DNA from: Tenodera sinensis
Lineage: Eukaryota > Arthropoda > Insecta > Mantodea > Mantidae
DNA length: 64,000 bases
Direction of reading: 5' to 3'
Assembly (NCBI GenBank): GCA_030765045.1
Contig: CM060964.1
Location: forward strand, 147,763,065 to 147,827,064
Below the pieces are notes generated by a model, which worked only from the letters and a program-made list of their open reading frames with translations, had not been told where the DNA came from and ran no database searches. Positions 22,131-33,212 of the stretch are shown piece by piece. Within the stretch, counting starts at the first letter, position 1; each line of letters begins with the position of its first letter. A program made the translations under genes and the position numbers.

Positions 22131-23914
22131 TGGCGCTAAAACTTCTTGAGCCGCGTGAATGGTTAGTCCTATGTACCCAGGTTCATTTTGCAAAAGTTCA
22201 GTATTTACATAATTTAATACCTCCTCAAACATGCTGTGCAACCACTGTTCGGGTCTGCATCTTCTGTCGTTGGTCTAACAGTAAGGTCAGTTTCATAAAA
22301 CACCTAATAAAAATTACTAAGCGTTATTTGCCTAACTTCTATAATATCAAAAATTCGGTGCTCTTCGCTATGCAAATTTAGTCTACTTGTGCTTGGCACC
22401 TCTTCCATTTAGATTGCTTCTTTTTTACACAAAGGCTATTTTACTTTCTCTCGCAAACTAGGTCCTTAAATAAGCATTTATTCTTTCAACTATCCTTGCA
22501 GTAGGTACACTATTACAGCAACTATTCGTCCAATTATCTACGTTATGCTCTATCGAATCAACCCAAAACCTCTGCGCAAACTATTTCCTTAAACTAAACT
22601 TACCTATACCTTGTTTTCTTTCACACTGTGCAACAGCTCTTGTAATTAAAAATATTCCTACTCAACTGTAACACTCCTCTTTTCAAATAACACTCTCAAC
22701 CAAATATATATATTCAATAACTTATTTCAGCAGTTCTCTAAATCCAATCTATCTCTCGGTCAACTTCCCTTAGCTAGCGTACGTATCAAAATATATGTTT
22801 TATATTCGTGTTATCGCAGTCAAACTATCCGGTTTTTGTTTCTCTTTCTTTTCTTATAAGGTTAGCGGTTCGGTTTATTTCCTATTTCGCTTGAGACGCG
22901 GAAAGATGATATGGCAACCGACCTAGCAATAATGTCTGAGAATTGCACTAACATGCAACTTTGCAGTTTTAAAAGACAAGAAATATGAGCGTCGTCTTCA
23001 AGTTCCGCGCGTGGCAAGAATTAAATGCCTGAGTCATCACGATTAGGATATATCTCTGAGTAAGCACCGGATGTTCTGGCGCATGCGCACGACAAGACAA
23101 GACAAGTGTTGTCAAGTTACGTAACAAGCGAGCCGCCTCTCTCCGTTCACACGACCACATATCTTCCCAGCGTTACCTGTGCGGACGTGTATTGACACCT
23201 TCTTACAAAGTTATGCCGAGTGCGATGGCTGAAATCCCAGCTCTTTTAACTCAGCATTCAGCTTTGTGTTTATTCACATTCGTAGTGATTTGTTTTGTTC
23301 GTGTTGATATATAGTTTAGTGTGTGATGTGCTGAACCACGGTCTGAGTATTATATCGGATTTTAACTATTGGCTTAACATTAAACCATGTCTGTTAAATG
23401 CGTTAGAAACCAAGCAAACAAGGTACAACTTATGCGTATCATTATAATTGATATTTTTAGCAAAATTTAGAAGCCTTTTATTTTTTAGTAAATACAAAAT
23501 TTCGAAAACATTTTCCATGTTGGGTTGAGTTTAGTTTTTTCGAACATTTTCATATCTCATTCTTCAAAGATATCGAATTTAAATCGAAGTCTACTAACCT
23601 ACTTTTTTTTGTTTTGTTTTGTTTTTGTTAATATGTCGATTAGTGTCTGCATTTTATCGGTTTTTAACTGTTGGCTTAACATTAAAGCATGTCTGTTAAA
23701 AATACGTTAGAAATGTGGGTTCAGAAGAAGAAGGAACCAAGCAAACAACTTATGCGCATCAATATAATTGATATTTTTAAGCAAAATTCAGAAGTCTTTT
23801 TTTCTTTTTGAGGAAATACGAAATTTCGAAACATTCTCCATGTTGGGTTGAGAACACATCACCACTCCTTTCTGCCATATTGCGACCCCAGCACCTTGCC
23901 CCTTCATATCTCAT
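22131..23914. repeat. Intermediate block of right arm
   Basis: Mirror of 14106-15930. Contains the damaged copy of the small ORF (22215-22409, minus) and the two diverged ~350-bp segments. No intact gene. Confidence 0.7.
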
Positions 23915-24640
23915 TCTTCAAAGATACTGATTTTAAATCTAAGTCTGCTAACCGACTTTTTTTTAACTATACTTTTCACCGTCAGCAACGCTATCGTTAT
24001 CGCAAACATTCCTGCAATTCCTTTTATTTTCCGCATACCATGGTTTCATATATCATTCTTCAAAGATACTGATTTTAAATGTAAGTCTGCTAACCCCACT
24101 TTTCGTTTTGTTTAAACTATACTTTTCACCGTCAGCAACGCTATCGTTATCGCAAACATTCCCGCAATTCTGTTTATTTCCGCATACCATGGTTTCACAT
24201 ATCATTCTTCAAAGATAGTGAATTTAAATCTAAGTCTGCTAACCGACTTTTCGTTTTGTTATAACTATATTTTTAACCGTCAGCAAAGCTATCGTTATCG
24301 CAAACATTCCCGCAATTCTGTTTATTTTCCGCATACCATGGGCTCATATATCATTGTTCAAAGATAGTGAATTTAAATCTAAGTCTGCTAACCGACTTTT
24401 CGTTTTGTTTAAACTATATTTTTCACCGTCAGCAATGCTATCGTTATCGCAAACATTCCCGCAATTCTGTTTATTTTCCGCATACCATGGTTTCATATAT
24501 CATTCTTCAAAGATAGTGAATTTAAATCTAAGTCTGCTAACCGACTTTTCGTTTTGTTTAAACTGTACTTTTCACCGTCAGCAACGCTACCGTTATCGCA
24601 AACATTCTTGCAATTTCTTTTATTTACCACCCTCATTTCT
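23915..24640. repeat. ~150-bp tandem array, right arm (about five units)
   Basis: Complement of the left array: CGTTATCGCAAACATTC recurs at roughly 150-bp steps, with ATTTTCCGCATACCATGG between. The right array is about one unit shorter than the left one. Confidence 0.85.
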
Positions 24641-24689
24641 CCCCTTTTTATATACCTTTTCCTCACCTTTCTCTTTCGTTCATTCCTAA

Positions 24690-25568
24690 TTTTTCACCCA
24701 ATCGCAACGTTCTTTATTTCTTCCAGTCACTGCCATTTTTAAACTCCTAACTACCAATCCCATTCCATCTTATTTTGTCCAATCAAATACCGACACGTCA
24801 CTTCCGCATACCATGTTGTACCCATTGCTTCAAGATCAGTTTCCTCCGTTTCTTCCCAACACCCGTCGACAACACATCAACGCTCCCCTACACCATATTG
24901 CGGCACTAGCGCCTTGCCCTAGTGGGTATTCATGGTGTATCTCGTCTTAATTCTGCCAGTCGCCATCCAGCATTGGTGTAGTGCATTTCTCCAGGCGTCA
25001 TCAAGAGGGGTGCAAGGTGTGGCAGGGTCATTTATGTGGTTAACAATAAGCAGGGTGGGGCGGAAACCTTCCACTGGGGTCTTTAGGTCAGTTATGCACA
25101 TAAAATTTAAAAATAAAGATATAAGATATATATACGGTTAAACGATTGGAGTGCAACCAATTTTTTGCCACCAGGAGGAGGAGGTAAGTGGCGCTAGTGT
25201 CACAAGATGCCAAACGTGAATTTAAGGTGATGGAAGTGAATACAGATGGCGACCGTTAATCGGACTAAAGTAAGTCCTAAGGCACCAAAAAAGCGGGAAA
25301 ATTTATAGTGCAATGTTGGGGTTGAACTTAAAAAGTTGCGCAAATTTCTACCATCCCCTTTTTAAGTTCAACCCCGACATTGCACCTTGTTTTTTCCAGC
25401 CTTTTTTGGCGGATTAGGACTTCCTTACAGCTGATTCATGGCCGCCATCTTGTATTCACTTCCGCCATCTTGAATTCGCGTCCGCCATCTTGCGACACTA
25501 GCGACACTTATCCCCCTGGTGGCAAAAATTGGCGTAACTCGAATTCCTTATACCGTATAGATAACTAC
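24690..25568. repeat. Terminal block of palindrome, copy 4 (outer right, inverted)
   Basis: Mirror of copy 1, ending CCGTATAGATAACTAC and followed directly by TAATGGG. Includes hairpin unit copy 4 at 25131-25559. Confidence 0.8.
25131..25559. repeat. MITE-like hairpin unit, copy 4
   Basis: Starts TATACGGTTAAACG and ends TTATACCGTATA. Slightly longer than copy 1 because the segment CGCCATCTTG is repeated near its right end (25440-25495). Confidence 0.8.
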
Positions 25569-25575
25569 TAATGGG
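25569..25575. repeat. Target-site duplication, right copy (TAATGGG)
   Basis: Same seven bases as at 12309-12315, in the same orientation. Confidence 0.7.
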
Positions 25576-27290
25576 TGTACATCAACCGCACGCGCTGCGC
25601 ACCACCGACCATCGTACCAAGGCCTGTAAGTCTGAAAGAGAGGGGTAGTAAATTGAGAGGAAATGACGGACAGGAAAATATGTGGTAATATATACGCCAC
25701 CCTAACGTTTATTTACAGAGCTGGGAAAAGGACGAAACATTCCAGGTAATCAGTCCAAAGATAATTGAAACCGGAACGTCCTGAATGCAAGCCTCAGATG
25801 CTTCTCTCTGGGCTATCCCGCTCGGCCATTATAACATAATTTAGTAAAGCACACTCCAGTCCACCCAATATTCTTGCCGTGTACTCGTCAGCCGGACACC
25901 CGCTTCTCATTTCACCCAGCTGTGCCCAATCACTAGGGTCTCAACCTTTATACAGCTATCGCCAAATGAGATAATTACTGTAAGTTACCTCCGCAAGGGC
26001 AGAGGGTGACGTCATTGTGCGGGTACAGTGCCAAACAAAAACAGTCTACAGCGCATAGTGTATGTCGAAAGTGTTCATTAGATCCATACAGTAAAACGCC
26101 TACAGCACAAAAATCGACATATTCACGTAATGCTGAACTTGTACAAGAATTTGGGAGTGAATATTTTAAGCAAATGTGGACAGCATTGAAAGTAAGTTGT
26201 GCAAACCTTTATCTACAACGTTCCTACGTCGATAGTACCTTACCTCCTCTGTGTTGTGATCATGAGACAGACTTACCCGTCTCATTTCCTGTAGTCCAAA
26301 CCGCGCAACGTTTTTTGTTTCCTGTATGAACGTTTGGACCCAAATAATTACCCTTCTTACACTTCACCGAGTCAGAAATTAAGGAATGAATATTGCATCA
26401 TAAAGACAGACAGATAAAGTGAAAGCTTAAATACACAAATTTCGTGGGGCTCTAATGACCTGGCTGTCGACGGGCCCTTAAACCCTAATCACTCCCTCAC
26501 TCACAAATTTCGTCGATGACTATATGACAGGAAAGTAGTTAACGTTTAATAATTCATGCTATATAGGTTCCACTTATTGTTGTACCAGAAATGGTACATT
26601 GGTAATCTGACCGAGGTACCCTAGTCAGATTTGCTCTTAGAGCAAGCTCATCCTGCAGTACGATACTGGCATCGGATAGTTTCATTGCCCCGCCCCTGTC
26701 CCCCCCCCCCCCCAGTGGCGTGTGTCTTTATTTTGTTTTCGTTGTACTCAGTGTCCCTGACCGTATGCACCGTATTATTGAGAAAGTTGTTACATAAAGC
26801 TTGCGAACGAGGTTGTAGATCTCGTAGAGGATATTGAATTTCTACATACGAATACAAAACTTCACGTATTACGTTGTCAAGTTTTTTTAAACTTTTTTTT
26901 ACTTTTTTTTGGCTATGTCCGGTTTTTTTTGTTTTTTTGTTTTGTTTTTTTTGTTTTTTTTAAGTATTTAATTATTCCCTTTGTAACTACAAGGAAATAA
27001 AATAGGATAATTTGTACAAATGTTTATCTTTTTTTTGAGTCTGTTGGCACTCATGAAGAGAGAACTAATCTTAATGCAAAATTGAAGGAACACTATAGTT
27101 TTGCTGAGGAAGCAAGTAATTTGTTTATAAAGAAAGCAAAATGAGTGCAAAGCTGCTGGAAGTGAAGAAGCTTCGTTTTTTTTAAAGTTTTTTATTTAGT
27201 TTTTTTTTTTTAGTTTTTTATTTTATTTTTTTTTTATTTCATTTTTTTAGTATATATATACATATTATTTTGATTATAGTTGCATTGTCC
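25576..27290. other. No gene recognised; homopolymer-rich flank
   Basis: A 107-codon plus-strand ORF (26006-26329, with TAQKSTYSRNAELVQEFG) has no family I recognise. A C-run lies near 26700-26713. T-rich stretches at 26880-26962 and 27171-27246 lie just downstream (in LINE sense) of the minus-strand LINE and may be poly(A)-derived tails on the opposite strand. Confidence 0.5.
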
Positions 27291-27293
27291 TAT

Positions 27294-30200
27294 TTAAAGT
27301 GCAAGGCGTGTTATGTACGGCTGCATTGATTTGCTAAGACCAGAAGTTATCAGTTGCCAGCGTGCCTGTCTCACAAAACTGACCCAATCCTTCCTCTGCG
27401 CCACTGGGCCATTATTCTGTTTAAGGATCCAGTACAATGTTCCCATTACCAGCCAAACTACACAGCGTTGGAGTGCAGTATTCTGAAAATGAAATTCCAA
27501 ACGCTGGAGCTTCTCAAGGCATGGTGGAGCTTGCGGTGGGCACCATTTGGCGATGTAAGTCCGGAGCTCTACCCAGATGACTTCAACCTGCTTACAGGAA
27601 GCAATCCGGTGGTCCAGTGTGTCAACGGCGGCACAAGATGGACATTGGTTTGACTGTGCCCTTCCATGTCGCCAGAGTTTATCCGCTGTCGGTATAGTCT
27701 CATTTAATACCTCATAGGTGGTTTCCTGCCAATCACTGGGCACATGTTTGCAAAATAAATTCTGCCAGATCACTTTCCACTTCCTGGTATATTTCTCTGC
27801 CACTCTGGGAACCAGATGAACTGTCGTGAGCATACGGTAGTGGTTCCGGGTGCATTCGAAGGCCGTAATGTCATCGCTGTTGTCCAGAATTCGTTTTAGG
27901 TGAAGGACAGTGGGTTTAAATCCGTTGAGCGCCACCTGAGGGTTATGCAGCTGTTCCTTCCAGAAATTTTGGTCAATTGATGAGCCAGATCCGCGCACTG
28001 ATTGTGTGGCGGTTTTCCCCAATAAGGCCATGCATTTCTTGGCAATGTCCACTAAGCCGCAACCGCCTTGGGACGGAGGCAAACGTAGTTGAGGCCGTTT
28101 CACCTTATATGCTTTTCCAGTCCACAAAAAGTAACCAAGGAGTTGTTCCAGTTTCTGTGCGTCACGTTTTGAAATCGGCAGAATCTGTGCCACACACCAA
28201 ATTTTGCTTAGACCATAAGTATGCAGGTACCAGATGCGTTGTAGCAAATTCAGGTTCCGGATCCTCTCCATGGATAAGGAATGGCGTAAACTATTAATTT
28301 TTTCCCTCCAGTTAACTGCAATAGTATCTTCTATATTTGCCATACAGCATATACCAAGTATCCTTGTAGTAGTGACACATTGCATCCCCAAGGTCTGTGG
28401 CGGTTCCGGCCAATTTCCTAATATTAGGATCTCCGATTTCTCAGCATTTAACACTGCACCGGACATCGTTGTGTACTGCTCCAATCCCTGTTGCATGGTC
28501 GTCATATCTTCATTATCTGCAGCCACCACAGTCACATCATCAGCATAGGCTGTAAGTGTGAACCGTTCATTGTATACACTGACTCCTCGCATGGTTTATT
28601 GCAACCTCTGGAGTAAAGGATTCAATGCCAATGAGAACAATCCCATTGATAGCGGGCAGCCTTGACGTACTGATCGTTTTATTCGTACCGGCCTGGAAAA
28701 CCATCCGTTCCATAAGACTCGAGACTGTGCCGTGCCGTAGAGTCCCTGAATAAGATTGATTACCGGCACTGGAAATTTCGCAGCCGTTAAGCAGTTCCAC
28801 AGATACGAATGGCGCACTCTATCAAAAGCCTGTTGAAAGTCGAGATTGATCAAAGCCACCGCTTTATTTTCTCTGCGTAGATGGATCAACGTGTCACGCA
28901 GTTCCGCCAATGTGACAATAATGTTCTTTTTCGATATTGCCGCTTGGTTACAATGCATGATTTCTGCATATGCACCTTTTAATCGGTTAGCCAGAACTTT
29001 CGCAAATAACTTATAATCGGCGTTTATCAGCGTTATTGGACGATAGTCCTTCATGGTGACGGTTTTCTGTTTCTTCGGCACCAGGGTGATAACACCATCC
29101 GCGAAGGTTGCGGGAAACACTGCTGTCTCCCACAGTTCCGCATATACTTCTATCACTTCGTTCTTGATTATTGGCCCGAACTTTCTATAGAATTCATAGG
29201 TGAGCCCATCAGGACCTGGTGAAGTGTGTCGACTGGCTTGTTGAATGGCGACCAACACCTCCCACTCCGTGATAGGGCTGGTAAGTATTTTTGCGGATTC
29301 CTGGGTGATGCCGGTGTCAAACAGTTCATGTTCCACACGCCTATAAGGGGTGTCTGCTTCTGGTGCTTCTTGAAATAAAGTATGAAAATGATCCGCTATA
29401 AGCTGGAGCTGGGCGCGCGTTCCAACATGGGCAGTTCCAGTGTGTGCGTCCCGTATTGTTTGAGGATATCTTCCATGTCCCTTCTGCCGCTCCTTTGCGA
29501 AATAATAAAATGAGTTCTGTTCCGCTTCATGCATGGATTTCACTTTGGCTCGAACTTTGTGTCCTTCCAGCTGGTGTAAGTGTTTTAATTTGATGATTTC
29601 TTTTACTTTTTTTATCTCCGTCTGCACCTCATAACCTTCCCTTTGCTTCAGATACAGCCCCCACAGCGCCTCATTGTAAAAATGTAGTAGCTGCTTCTTG
29701 GCCTGTGCCCTCACAATACCCATGGATTTAAATAGGGAACGAATCGCTGGTTTTGCCGTGTTCACCCACCAAAAACTCTTCCGAGTTGAACTTCTAAAGG
29801 CCGACTGTAACTGAAGTCATTTGATTTGAAATTGTTTCCGAATGTCTGTGTCCTCCAGCATAGAATTATTGAGTTTCCAGTAGCCACGGCCGGCCGTCTC
29901 ATGCCTTATTTCATTTATTTGCAATTGACATAACACTGCATGATGGTCGCTAAAAGCCACCGGAATGACCCAAATTCGATGGACATTTGGAGCCATTCCG
30001 GGAGATAACTACTGTCGATCGATGCGTGAGGCAGAAGTGTTGCGGATAAAAGTGAATTCCACTTCATTCCCATGCTTGATCTCCCATGCGTCAAGCAGTT
30101 GCAACTGTGACACTAGGTGTTGTAGCATGATGCTAAAATTCGTAGCACCTTTTTGATCCTTCGCCTGCAGCGTGCAATTGAAGTCGCCTGCTAGCAGAAG

Positions 30201-30497
30201 CTCCTTGCCTTGTAGCAAATGCGGGGTTACATCGGTTTGAAAGAAACGCTCTCTCTCGTGTCTATTCTGTGTCCCAGCTGGAGCATATATGTTAACCAGG
30301 ACGGTCTCTTCCAAAGTAGCGGAGAGGACCCGGCCGTCGGGATCCATCTGAAAATTCTGCAGGGGAAGTCCCTTCCTGTACACTATTGCCGTTCCTCTGC
30401 CGTTTAAATCTAGGTTAACTTTATAGTCGTAATTGTAAAGAGCATCCAAGTTGTAAGTATTTACTTCTTGGAGAAACCATATGTCAATGTTGTTCAC
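27294..30497 (-). pseudogene. LINE ORF2: endonuclease, reverse transcriptase, zf-RVT; broken
   Basis: 30009-30497 is the endonuclease (WFLQEVN, GRGTAIVYRKG, VNIYAPAG, LLAGDFNC, SRID). A stop follows at 30009 and the linker continues to 29766. 28596-29765 is the RT fingers and palm (DYRPITLINADYKLFAKVLA, INLDFQQAFDRV, RQGCPLSMGLFSLALNPLL). A TAA at 28596-28598 is in the same frame as the next segment 27294-28592, which opens with the catalytic LTAYADDVTVV and ends with a zinc-finger region (CPSCAAVDTLDHRIASC). The first part of the endonuclease is missing. At least two nonsense changes plus a deletion make it inactive. Confidence 0.85.
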
Positions 30498-30507
30498 CTG
30501 GAGGAAA

Positions 30508-30879
30508 CTATTGAGCCGTTCCGTAACGCTGCAACGCTGCTTTTAAGACCTCTGCCGGGAGCTCTGGGGGTACATCAAACACTCGGACATTGACAGCATT
30601 ACCGGTCACGTGTTCGATAAGCACTTTAGTCATCTCACCATTCATGTATGTGAAAGGTGTTTCCGCCGAGAAGGTATTGAGGGTTTTCTCCAGCAAGAGT
30701 GCTGATATTAATTTAACATAAATTGCCCGTTCACTTGCGATTAACTGTGTTGTATCCACTTGTTCCGCATTTAACCGTAATGTATCTGCTATGAACTCAT
30801 GCACTTCATATGCCGACGGTCGCGTTGCACTTAAAGCAAACTTGATCCGGAGGGTATTTTTTCTCGCGTACATTTCCAT
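30508..30879 (-). pseudogene. LINE ORF1 N-terminal fragment
   Basis: 123 codons beginning MEMYARKNTLRIKFALSATR, with an RRM-like order of strands and a second start (VRVFDVPPELPAEVLKAALQ). It is cut off and joined within about 15 bp to the middle of the endonuclease, so the C-terminus of ORF1 and the N-terminus of ORF2 have been deleted together. ORF1 proteins bind the element RNA. Assignment rests on position and composition. Confidence 0.55.
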
Positions 30880-30890
30880 TTCTTTTCACT

Positions 30891-31944
30891 GTTAAATTTA
30901 GCTGATCTACTCACTTTAAATTCCTACACTTGGTGATAGACAATATCACTCACAGTGTGGTGTATGTCTTTCTTGCTCTCACTCACTGTCACGCCACACA
31001 CGCTGTAGACAAATCAACCGGTTCTCCTGGTACGTCCGCTCTGTCCAAGCGCTCGGGCTTGACTGAAGGTTAATCAGGGCTGCCGAGTCTCGTTGTACCT
31101 CACAGTAAAGTAGGCTATCTACCAGTGCTACTAAAATGTACTGGATGAATATGTTGGAATACTGTGTGCTTGAATTTCGCTGACAGTGCGTTGCATTCTT
31201 TGTCAATCGGGCGCAGATAACTTTACCCTGTACTTTTCTAAATACTTAATGTGACCAGCCGACATTATCTTGGGAGTTGTAGATAGAAATCTCAAAAATT
31301 GTGTCGTCAGTCTATGCAGGCAGAGGTTGCTCAGCATAATATCGGATGGTATAAATAAATTCGCTTTTTTCTCACTAATTCCAAGCAATAGCTTGGTTTC
31401 GTATAAATAAAAATGTTCTGCTCAATCTCCTCACACGAGTTCAAATCCGACCCAGACCGAAGGTTTTTAAGCGTGCTTAAAAACGACAGCTCCATGTCAG
31501 TAGATTTATTGGCATGTAAAAGAACTCCTGCGGGACAAAATTCCGGCACACCGGCGATGCTGATGTGATCCTGGCAATTGACAGTGTCGTTAAGTAACAT
31601 TTTTTTTCAACCGCCTCGCGAGCTAAAGCTTGCTAACCTTGACCGCCGAGCTATTGCTCGCGAAATGGTACAAATAAAAACAAGCCTTGCTCATTGTTAG
31701 CAAGCCTTTGCTCGCTACCTTTTGAGGTAGCTTGCTCAACCAGAGTTATTACCATGGCGGAGTTCATCATGGTGGTTCCTCAATGGAAAATAACAAATTT
31801 ACACAAGACGCACAGACTCTAATGTGAGTAGATGCAAGCAATAAAATTATTCCGGTTTGACCAAGAAAATGTAGACTGGCTTGCTCAATATTCTGTACTG
31901 GAGTGAAATGAAACATCCGGTGGAGGTCTAACAATATTGAAAAA
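30891..31944. other. No gene recognised
   Basis: Two overlapping minus-strand ORFs (31203-31388 and 31331-31600) have no recognisable family. 31610-31890 is unusual in repeating the word GCTTGCTC or TTGCTCGC several times on the plus strand, close to the Harbinger fragment; it may be an end of that element. Confidence 0.4.
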
Positions 31945-32360
31945 ATGCAAAGTTTTTAAGGTATGTAGGAGATCCTGGTTTTCAAGCTGGTGTTGCAGAG
32001 AATCTTGGTGTTACACAGGCTACGATCTCAAATACCTTCAGAGGAAGTCGTTAACGCTACCAACACTAGAGTTAGGAATTGAATACAGTTTCCTACAACT
32101 GCTGATGTTTTTCAGGAAGTCAAGGCGGAGTGATCAGAGCATCATACTTTCCCTGATGCAAGGGGCAGTGGTTTGTACTCATATTCTAATAAGGAAACCA
32201 AATATACACGGTGACGAGTACATCAAGGGGAAAGGAGTTCCCAGCATCAATGTGCAGGCTACGTGCAACGCAAATGAAAGATTTAAGAGTGTTGTCGCAT
32301 GATGACCGGGGTCTATGTACGATTCTCGGATATGGAAACATCCAGGTGCTTACATAGCTT
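31945..32360 (+). pseudogene. PIF/Harbinger transposase (HARBI1-like nuclease) fragment
   Basis: 31965-32040 encodes FQAGVAENLGVTQATISNT, the helix-turn-helix preceding the nuclease. In another frame 32157-32302 encodes AVVCTHILIRKPN, then GDEYIKGKGVPSINVQAT, the centre of the Harbinger nuclease; the motif normally contains GxxDCTH, and the Asp is Val here. After a stop at 32300 the pattern continues out of frame to about 32345 (MYDSRIWKH). The sequence between the two blocks lacks the expected intervening part. A dead internal fragment. Confidence 0.75.
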
Positions 32361-33212
32361 ATATCTAAAGAGTTTCCTATAAAATAAGTCCAATATGAAA
32401 CCTTTTCACAAAGTAGTTATAGCTTTAATTCAAAATAACACTTTTGAAAATCTTGGAATTGCCCGTTTTATATGTTGCATAAATTTTAATCGCCCAGTTA
32501 CAGAGATCAATATATGATCCCAAAGCAAAGGTGGCAGCGATCTACTTTCAGTATATCACTTGTGATAGGTTCAGTGCCATCAAATTAAGGAAATCAGTTT
32601 TTAAATTTGGAACGGACAATAGCCATATGTTGGAAGTTCGGAGAAATCTCAATTACTGTTTCAATAAACCTCCCCCCCCCCCCCAGAAAAAATTACGTAA
32701 ACAGTGTGCTTTATTTAGATATACATTTTTTGTGTGGAAAGATTTCGTCTATAACATAAAAATGTTTACCAGTTATACAAATGTCATTCAGAATGACAAG
32801 GACTCCACAGGCTATTCCCACAACATTAAAGTTATACCTACATTTTAACTGTCATGTAAATATTCTAAACATATGCCATTTTAATCAAAATGCGAGTATA
32901 GTGGCCATATTTGAGAAAATAAATAACTTCCAATATTTATCCATGTAAAAGATGGTTTTAATGGGAAATTTCGATAAAGTCGTGCCAGACTCTTGGAGAA
33001 TACTAAACTTCAATAAGAAATTTGGTATTTAATAACTGCTTTGGTTTTGATGTTCACACACATACACACGCGCGCGCGGCGCACCTAGACCTTTTTCTAT
33101 TTCCCTTTTCCTTTTTTTTCACTCAGGAAGTAACAGAAGGTGTATTTCTGGTTAAATCTCGATATCGAATTTTTGGGCGCAATGCAATAATTCCTCTACT
33201 ATAACTTAAGTC
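32361..33212. other. No gene recognised
   Basis: Mixed AT-rich sequence with a C-run at about 32672-32684, a CA/CG-rich patch at 33057-33078 and a T/C-rich stretch at 33090-33120. A 105-codon ORF at 32531-32848 crosses the C-run and looks fortuitous. Confidence 0.5.

Larger units (their letters stand above)
12309..25575. mobile_element. 13.25-kb nested palindromic (foldback-type) element with 7-bp target duplication
   Basis: The whole interval is one large inverted repeat. Outer ends read GTAGTTATCTATACGGTATA at 12317 and its complement ending at 25568. They are bordered by TAATGGG at 12309-12315 and again at 25569-25575 in direct orientation; an eighth base differs (A/T). Matching points on the two arms sum to about 37,900-38,170, so arms are collinear with small indels. 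Order in each arm: terminal block, ~150-bp array, unique block with GA repeat, 99-bp array, second terminal block, inner arm, then a 733-bp central spacer. No transposase is recognised, so it would be non-autonomous. TSD length fits hAT-like or P/Galileo-like insertion, but the superfamily is not determined. Confidence 0.8.
27290..30890 (-). mobile_element. Non-LTR retrotransposon (LINE with zf-RVT domain), decayed
   Basis: About 3.6 kb on the minus strand with, in order, an ORF1 fragment, an AP-endonuclease fragment, reverse transcriptase and a C-terminal zinc-finger (zf-RVT) region. The RT type and terminal zf-RVT suggest the L1/Tx1 or a related group rather than the R1-type elements at the right end of the window. 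3' end is placed near 27290, next to T-rich sequence on the plus strand. No target duplication identified. Confidence 0.8.

Noticed and set aside
32531..32848. 105-codon ORF through a C homopolymer
   Set aside because: The Pro run comes from the homopolymer and no conserved pattern surrounds it.
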